From assembly GCF_947255005.1 (NCBI RefSeq), contig NZ_CAMYFI010000024.1, forward strand, positions 1 through 34,421: 34,421 bases of DNA, written 5' to 3'. The translations under genes and the position numbers were made by a program. The notes below the pieces were generated by a model. That model saw only the letters and a program-made list of their open reading frames with translations. It searched no databases and had not been told where the DNA came from. The DNA comes from an uncultured Tessaracoccus sp. (lineage in GTDB: Bacteria; Actinomycetota; Actinomycetes; Propionibacteriales; Propionibacteriaceae). Position 1 is the first letter of the stretch. Each line of letters starts with the position of its first letter. Below are positions 30,230 to 34,421 of this stretch, in pieces.

Positions 30230-31684
30230 GTGCGTTTCTTGACTCAGCCCATGCATGACCTCACCTACTCCGATGTATTCATGGTGCCCAGTCGTTCAGG
30301 CGTCTCATCGCGCCTCGACGTGGACCTCACATCTACCGACGGGCTCGCCACCCCGACGCCCCTCGTCGCCGCGAACATGACCGCGGTGTCCGGGCGTCGA
30401 ATGGCGGAAACCATGGCCAGGCGCGGTGGCCTCGCCGTGTTCCCGCAGGACATCCCCATCGACGTCGTCGCCAAGTCCATCGGCAAAGTGAAGCGGGCCC
30501 ACCCCATCTTCGACACTGCGGTCACCGTCTCCCCCACCACTACGAACGCCGAGACGCTCAGCCTCATCCAGAAGCGCTCCCACGGTGTTGCTGTTGTCGT
30601 CGACGATGGTCGCGTCGTTGGCCTGGTGCAGCCTGGCCCTGCGGAGAATGCCGACCGCTTCGCTCAGGCCAAAGACGTGATGACCACCGATTTCACTACG
30701 GTACGCCCCTCGATGGCCCCGGAAGAAGTATTCAACCTCCTCTCCTCCACGCACCAACAGCTGGCCGTGGCTCTCGACAATGATGGCACCCTCGTCGGCG
30801 TGATCACGCCGAAGGGGGCCCTGCGTGCGACGATCTACTCCCCCGCTGTCGACGCCGATGGGCGCTTGCGCGCGGGCGTCGCCGTGGGTATCAACGGCGA
30901 CATCTCGGCGAAGGTGCGCGCCGCCCTCGACGCTGGCGCTGACGTGCTCGTGATGGACACCGCACACGGCCACCAGGAGAAGATGATCCAGGCGCTCAGC
31001 ATCGCCCGTGACGTGCGCGACGAGCACGCCGCCCGGAGCGGACGGCACGTGCTGATCGTCGCAGGTAACGTCGTCACGCCCGAGGGCGTGCAAGATCTCG
31101 TCGAGTCCGGAGCTGATATCTGCAAGGTAGGTGTGGGGCCCGGGGCTATGTGCACCACCCGCATGCAGACCGGGGTGGGGCGTCCCCAGTTCTCAGCTGT
31201 GCTCGACTGCAGCATCGCCGCTCGAGAGCTTGGGAAGGCCATCTGGGCCGACGGCGGCATCCGCCACCCGCGCGACGTCGCCCTCGCACTCGCTGCCGGA
31301 GCCGGATCCGTGATGGTCGGCTCCTGGTTCGCCGGCACCTACGAATCCACCGGCTACCTCAAGCACGACTACGATGGGCGGGTCTACAAGGAGTCATTCG
31401 GCATGGCCTCCGCCCGAGCTGTACGCAATCGTACGAAAGATCAGTCGGCCTTCAGCCGGGCACGCGCATCGCTCTTCGAGGAAGGCATCTCCAGCTCACG
31501 GATGTACCTTGACCCGGCTCGCCCCGGCGTCGAGGACCTCCTGGACTGGATCACCTCGGGCGTGCGCTCGTCGTGCACGTATGCTGGCGCCAGCAACCTA
31601 GAGGAGTTCACGGACCGCGCCGTCATCGGCGTGCAGTCGGGTTCGGGCTACGACGAAGGCCGCCCTCTCGCGCAGAGCTGGTGA
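30230..31684 (+). CDS. guaB1: GuaB1-type IMP dehydrogenase/GMP reductase family protein
   Basis: The 484-residue barrel enzyme opens with RFLTQPMHDLTYSDVFMVPSR, then LVAANMTAVSGRRMAET, and has a CBS pair inserted at about 93-200 (KDVMTTDF, VGVITPKGALRATIY). The catalytic loop is GVGPGAMCTTRMQTGVG, with Cys308, and the GWFAG-like SVMVGSWFAGTYES and YKESFGMAS stretches follow. Actinobacteria carry several GuaB paralogues. The GuaB1 member, to which this N-terminus corresponds, was reported in mycobacteria to act as a GMP reductase (GMP + NADPH to IMP). The symbol follows that assignment; plain IMP dehydrogenase activity is less likely. GTG 30230 matches the start of the mycobacterial protein, and ATG 30221 lies inside the -10 box. 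Confidence 0.9.
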   Translation: MRFLTQPMHDLTYSDVFMVPSRSGVSSRLDVDLTSTDGLATPTPLVAANMTAVSGRRMAETMARRGGLAVFPQDIPIDVVAKSIGKVKRAHPIFDTAVTVSPTTTNAETLSLIQKRSHGVAVVVDDGRVVGLVQPGPAENADRFAQAKDVMTTDFTTVRPSMAPEEVFNLLSSTHQQLAVALDNDGTLVGVITPKGALRATIYSPAVDADGRLRAGVAVGINGDISAKVRAALDAGADVLVMDTAHGHQEKMIQALSIARDVRDEHAARSGRHVLIVAGNVVTPEGVQDLVESGADICKVGVGPGAMCTTRMQTGVGRPQFSAVLDCSIAARELGKAIWADGGIRHPRDVALALAAGAGSVMVGSWFAGTYESTGYLKHDYDGRVYKESFGMASARAVRNRTKDQSAFSRARASLFEEGISSSRMYLDPARPGVEDLLDWITSGVRSSCTYAGASNLEEFTDRAVIGVQSGSGYDEGRPLAQSW

Positions 31685-31702
31685 CGAGAAGGCGCACGGG
31701 CC

Positions 31703-32101
31703 TCAGTGCTGGTAGTCGCCGCGGTAGAACTGCAGCACCCAGCCTGTGAGGGCCCAGATGCCGATGCCGAAGCCCAGCACGGTGATCCACCACTGCTCGA
31801 CGCTCAGGCCGAGCAGGATGATGGTGACTACCACCGCGCACCAGAAGGGCCAGGTGCTCTGCGGTGCGAAGAACCCGTAATTACCGGCGGCCTCTTCGAC
31901 AGTGCCGTCTTCCCTGTCTTCCGGGCGGGCATCGAAGTGCTTGGCCTCATGGCTGAGGAAGGCAGCAATCATGAAGCCCAGCGCGAAGGTGAAGCCCAAC
32001 GCGATAGTGCCGATGATCTCCTGGCTCGCAAACCAGTAGATCGGCGTCATCACCGCGAAAAAGACCGCAATGAACCAAAAGATCCTGGATTCGGTCTTCA
32101 C
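31703..32101 (-). CDS. ctaF: Cytochrome c oxidase subunit IV (actinobacterial CtaF)
   Basis: The 132-residue subunit has four membrane helices (about 7-26, 30-50, 83-99 and 103-125). A charged loop contains LSHEAKHFDARPEDREDG, and the end is QFYRGDYQH, which is typical of the actinobacterial fourth subunit. GTG 32101 overlaps the ctaD stop by 4 nt (GTGA), so it is translated with ctaD. It is the last gene of the ctaC-ctaD-ctaF run. Its stop is 18 bp from the stop of convergent guaB1, and I see no terminator in between. Confidence 0.95.
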   Translation of the reverse strand: MKTESRIFWFIAVFFAVMTPIYWFASQEIIGTIALGFTFALGFMIAAFLSHEAKHFDARPEDREDGTVEEAAGNYGFFAPQSTWPFWCAVVVTIILLGLSVEQWWITVLGFGIGIWALTGWVLQFYRGDYQH

Positions 32102-33825
32102 TTCGAGGCCTCCTCAAGCTCCAAGGCGTCGTCTTCGTCGAGCAACTCGCCCGGATCGACGTCGTGCGGGTCCTCAGCCAGTTCGGGGTGAGCCAGGTCG
32201 AAGGCCGGGTTCACGGAGCGAACGCGAGGCAGGGAATCAAAATTGTGCCTAGGCGGCGGGCAGGAAGTGGCCCATTCCAAGGTGCGTCCCCAGCCCCACG
32301 GATCGTTGACTTCAACCTTGGGTGCCTTCCGCGTAATCCACACGTTCCACAGGAACGGGAGCATCGAGACGCCAAGGAAGAAGGCACCGAAGGTAGACAC
32401 CTGGTTGAGCAGCGTGAAACCTTCCCAAGAGCCGTAGTCGGCAATACGTCGCTGCATACCGGCGACGCCGAGCCAGTGCTGCACGAGGAACGTGAGGTGG
32501 AAGCCGATGAAGATCATCCAGAAGTGCACCTGGCCGAGCTTCTCGTTCAGCATGCGCCCAGTGAATTTGGGCCACCAATAGTAGAAGCCCGCGAAAGTCG
32601 AAAACACGACGGTGCCGAAGAGCACGTAGTGGAAGTGCGCCACCACGAAGTAGGAGTCGGTCACCTGGAAGTCGAGCGCAGGCGAGGCGAGGATGATGCC
32701 TGTGAGACCGCCGAACAGGAAGGTGACCAGGAATCCGATAGCGAACAACATGGCTGAGTTCAGAGTCAGTGAACCTCGCCACATGGTGCCGATCCAGTTG
32801 AAGAACTTCACACCCGTCGGGATAGCGATCATGAAGGTCATGAACGCGAAGAACGGCAGGTTTACCGCACCCGTGGCGAACATGTGGTGCGCCCACACCG
32901 ACACGGACAGCGCGCCGATGGTCAACGTTGCGAACACCAGGCCGTAGTAGCCAAACACGGGCTTGCGGCTGAACACGGAGAGCACCTCGGTGATGATCCC
33001 GAAGAACGGCAGCGCCAGCACATACACCTCGGGGTGTCCGAAGAACCAGAACAGGTGCTGGTAGAGCATCGCTCCACCGGATGCGGCGTCGAAGATATGC
33101 GATCCCAGCACGCGGTCAGAGCCAAGCACTAGCAGCGCTGCGCCCAACACGGGGAACGTGATGATCACCATCATGGAGGTAACGAGGATGTTCCACGAGA
33201 AGATGGGCATGCGGAACATGGTCATGCCCGGGGCGCGCATGCAAATGATGGTGGTGATAAAGTTCACGGCGCCGAGAATGGACGACAGGCCCAGAAGATA
33301 GAGGCCGAACACCCAGAAGTTCGAGCCGATTCCAGGCGAGTGCAGCGACGTCGACAACGGCGTATATCCGAACCATCCGAAGCTCGCGGCACCTTCCTTG
33401 GTGAAGAACCCGGCGCAGGTCAAGATCGAACCAAACAGATAGATCCAATAGGCGAACGCGTTCAGGCGCGGGAAGGCGACGTCGGGGGCTCCGAGCTGCA
33501 GGGGAAGCATCGCGTTGGCGAATCCGGCAAAAATAGGCGTCGCAAACATGAGCAGCATGATGGTGCCGTGCATGGTGAAGAACTGGTTGAACGTCTCATG
33601 GTTCACGAACTGCATGCCGGGGTTCGCCAGCTCTGCACGGATGCCCAGAGCGAGCACACCGCCGAAGCAGAAGAAGAACATCGACGTGACAAAATACATA
33701 TTGCCCAGCACCTTGTGGTCGGTGGTGGATAGGTATTTCATCACCGTGGCACCCAGCGAGTGCGTAGACTGCTTCGTCGCAGGGGACGTTAGCTGCGTCC
33801 GTGCGGCAATGTTATCGCTGCTCAT
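32098..33825 (-). CDS. ctaD: Cytochrome c oxidase subunit I (aa3 type)
   Basis: The catalytic heme-copper subunit has 575 residues and twelve membrane helices. Heme a ligands are His86 (FTMHGTIML) and His399. The heme a3 ligand is His397 in VVAHFHYV. CuB ligands are His264, cross-linked to Tyr268 in FFGHPEVYVLALP, and His313-His314 in VWAHHMF. GHPEVY carries the Glu of the D-channel, and Lys340 in TGVKFFNW fits the K-channel, so this is an A1-type proton-pumping oxidase. A cytosolic tail after about 505 ends very acidic (about 545-575). The ATG overlaps the ctaC stop by one base, with GGAGG seven bases upstream. Confidence 0.98.
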   Translation of the reverse strand: MSSDNIAARTQLTSPATKQSTHSLGATVMKYLSTTDHKVLGNMYFVTSMFFFCFGGVLALGIRAELANPGMQFVNHETFNQFFTMHGTIMLLMFATPIFAGFANAMLPLQLGAPDVAFPRLNAFAYWIYLFGSILTCAGFFTKEGAASFGWFGYTPLSTSLHSPGIGSNFWVFGLYLLGLSSILGAVNFITTIICMRAPGMTMFRMPIFSWNILVTSMMVIITFPVLGAALLVLGSDRVLGSHIFDAASGGAMLYQHLFWFFGHPEVYVLALPFFGIITEVLSVFSRKPVFGYYGLVFATLTIGALSVSVWAHHMFATGAVNLPFFAFMTFMIAIPTGVKFFNWIGTMWRGSLTLNSAMLFAIGFLVTFLFGGLTGIILASPALDFQVTDSYFVVAHFHYVLFGTVVFSTFAGFYYWWPKFTGRMLNEKLGQVHFWMIFIGFHLTFLVQHWLGVAGMQRRIADYGSWEGFTLLNQVSTFGAFFLGVSMLPFLWNVWITRKAPKVEVNDPWGWGRTLEWATSCPPPRHNFDSLPRVRSVNPAFDLAHPELAEDPHDVDPGELLDEDDALELEEASK

Positions 33826-34421
33826 CAGTTGCCCTCCTTGGGTGCCGCCGTTGTCTCTGGCAGCACATGTTTGGTGGTCTGCGGCATCGGGAGCAAACCC
33901 TCATTCTTAGGGTTCGCTGCGAGCTCCTGCACGTGCTTGGCGTATTCCTCTTCCGAAACTACGTGCACCTTGAAGATCATGGCCGCGTGCAGTTCGCCGC
34001 ACAGTTCGGCGCACTTACCGTCGTAGACGCCCTCCTTGTTGGGCGTCACGTCGAACGAGTTGGGATGTCCGGGAATCACGTCCATTTTGAAGTAGAACGC
34101 TGGTACCCAGAACGAGTGGATCACGTCAGCGGAATCGAGGTTGAAGCGCACCCGCTTGTTCACCGGCAGGTACAGCTCCGGGATCTTCTCGACGGTGCCG
34201 ACCTCATGGGCGTCGACGCCCACCGCCGGATCATCAGCGCCGTGGTAGTTGAACGTCCACGACCACTTCTGCCCGATGACATCGACGACGAGGTCTGGGT
34301 CTTCGCTTTGGTCGAGCACTTCGTCGAACACTCGTACGGTGTAGAGGAAGAGCACGCCGATGATGAGGAACGGGACGAGCGTGTACAGCAGCTCAAGAGG
34401 CAGGTGATACTTCGTCTGCCG
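33825..34421 (-). CDS. ctaC: Cytochrome c oxidase subunit II, N-terminus beyond the window
   Basis: The visible part has 198 residues; the frame stays open to the window end at 34421, so the signal/lipobox region and first helix are missing. It begins within the second membrane helix (LLYTLVPFLIIGVLFLYTVRVFD). The CuA domain follows: WSWTFNYHG, VIHSFWVPAFYFKMDVIPG with the first His ligand, and the CuA loop CAELCGELHAAM supplying Cys, Cys, His and Met. All CuA ligands are present. No fused cytochrome c domain is present, in line with the QcrC-bridged supercomplex. It is the first visible gene of ctaC-ctaD-ctaF. Confidence 0.96.
   Translation of the reverse strand, partial: RQTKYHLPLELLYTLVPFLIIGVLFLYTVRVFDEVLDQSEDPDLVVDVIGQKWSWTFNYHGADDPAVGVDAHEVGTVEKIPELYLPVNKRVRFNLDSADVIHSFWVPAFYFKMDVIPGHPNSFDVTPNKEGVYDGKCAELCGELHAAMIFKVHVVSEEEYAKHVQELAANPKNEGLLPMPQTTKHVLPETTAAPKEGN

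Noticed and set aside
1..34421. tRNA, rRNA, CRISPR arrays, insertion sequences, prophage, riboswitches
   Set aside because: I saw no cloverleaf-like genes, no regularly spaced repeats, no transposase or integrase motifs and no long structured leaders. Short regulatory RNAs cannot be excluded by eye.

Overview
The window is high-GC DNA from an actinomycete. Gene content and order match the chromosomal block that mycobacteria, streptomycetes and propionibacteria share around pknL, aroG, the NlpC/P60 hydrolase, the DEDD/UvrC nuclease, trpD, ctaE-qcrCAB and ctaC (synteny recalled, not searched). Pyruvate phosphate dikinase with its DUF299 regulator and a membrane pyrophosphatase suggest a pyrophosphate-using metabolism, as in Propionibacteriaceae. 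That family placement is an inference.

Layout. 1-1207: C-terminal part of a CtpE-like P-type ATPase. 1356-2858: an AT-richer accessory island with a textbook promoter, a decayed gene for a secreted protein, and an intact small membrane protein. 2880-6582: terminator, ppdK and its bifunctional regulator, both on the minus strand. 6833-10206: two small membrane proteins flanking a divergent hppA. 10341-13723: a PknL-like Ser/Thr kinase with four PASTA repeats, then an internally duplicated membrane-anchored protein. 13733-19044: a minus-strand run of NlpC/P60 hydrolase, PlsC-type acyltransferase, MacS/MacR-like two-component system and class II DAHP synthase, most of them overlapping or very close. 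19191-23305: DEDD exonuclease/GIY-YIG fusion (+), cyclophilin (-), sunset-domain membrane protein (+) and a short A24 prepilin-type peptidase (+). 23292-25691: an overlapping minus-strand trio of trpD, a receiver-only protein and a CtaG-like oxidase assembly factor. 25809-30139: ctaE-qcrC-qcrA-qcrB. 30230-31684: guaB1. 31703-34421: ctaC-ctaD-ctaF on the minus strand, with ctaC cut by the window end.

Together the right third encodes nearly all of the actinobacterial bc1-aa3 supercomplex (QcrCAB plus CtaC, D, E and F) and an assembly factor. The middle encodes cell-envelope signalling and remodelling. The left encodes PPi-linked energy metabolism.

Most of the window is conserved core genome. 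The clearest accessory element is the secreted-protein/small-membrane-protein pair at 1391-2858, whose first gene is broken. A recurring theme is start codons lying 6-7 nt after a -10-like hexamer with no Shine-Dalgarno sequence, which suggests leaderless mRNAs for about seven genes. I see no tRNA, rRNA, CRISPR array, IS element or prophage. No gene-free stretch exceeds 300 bases.
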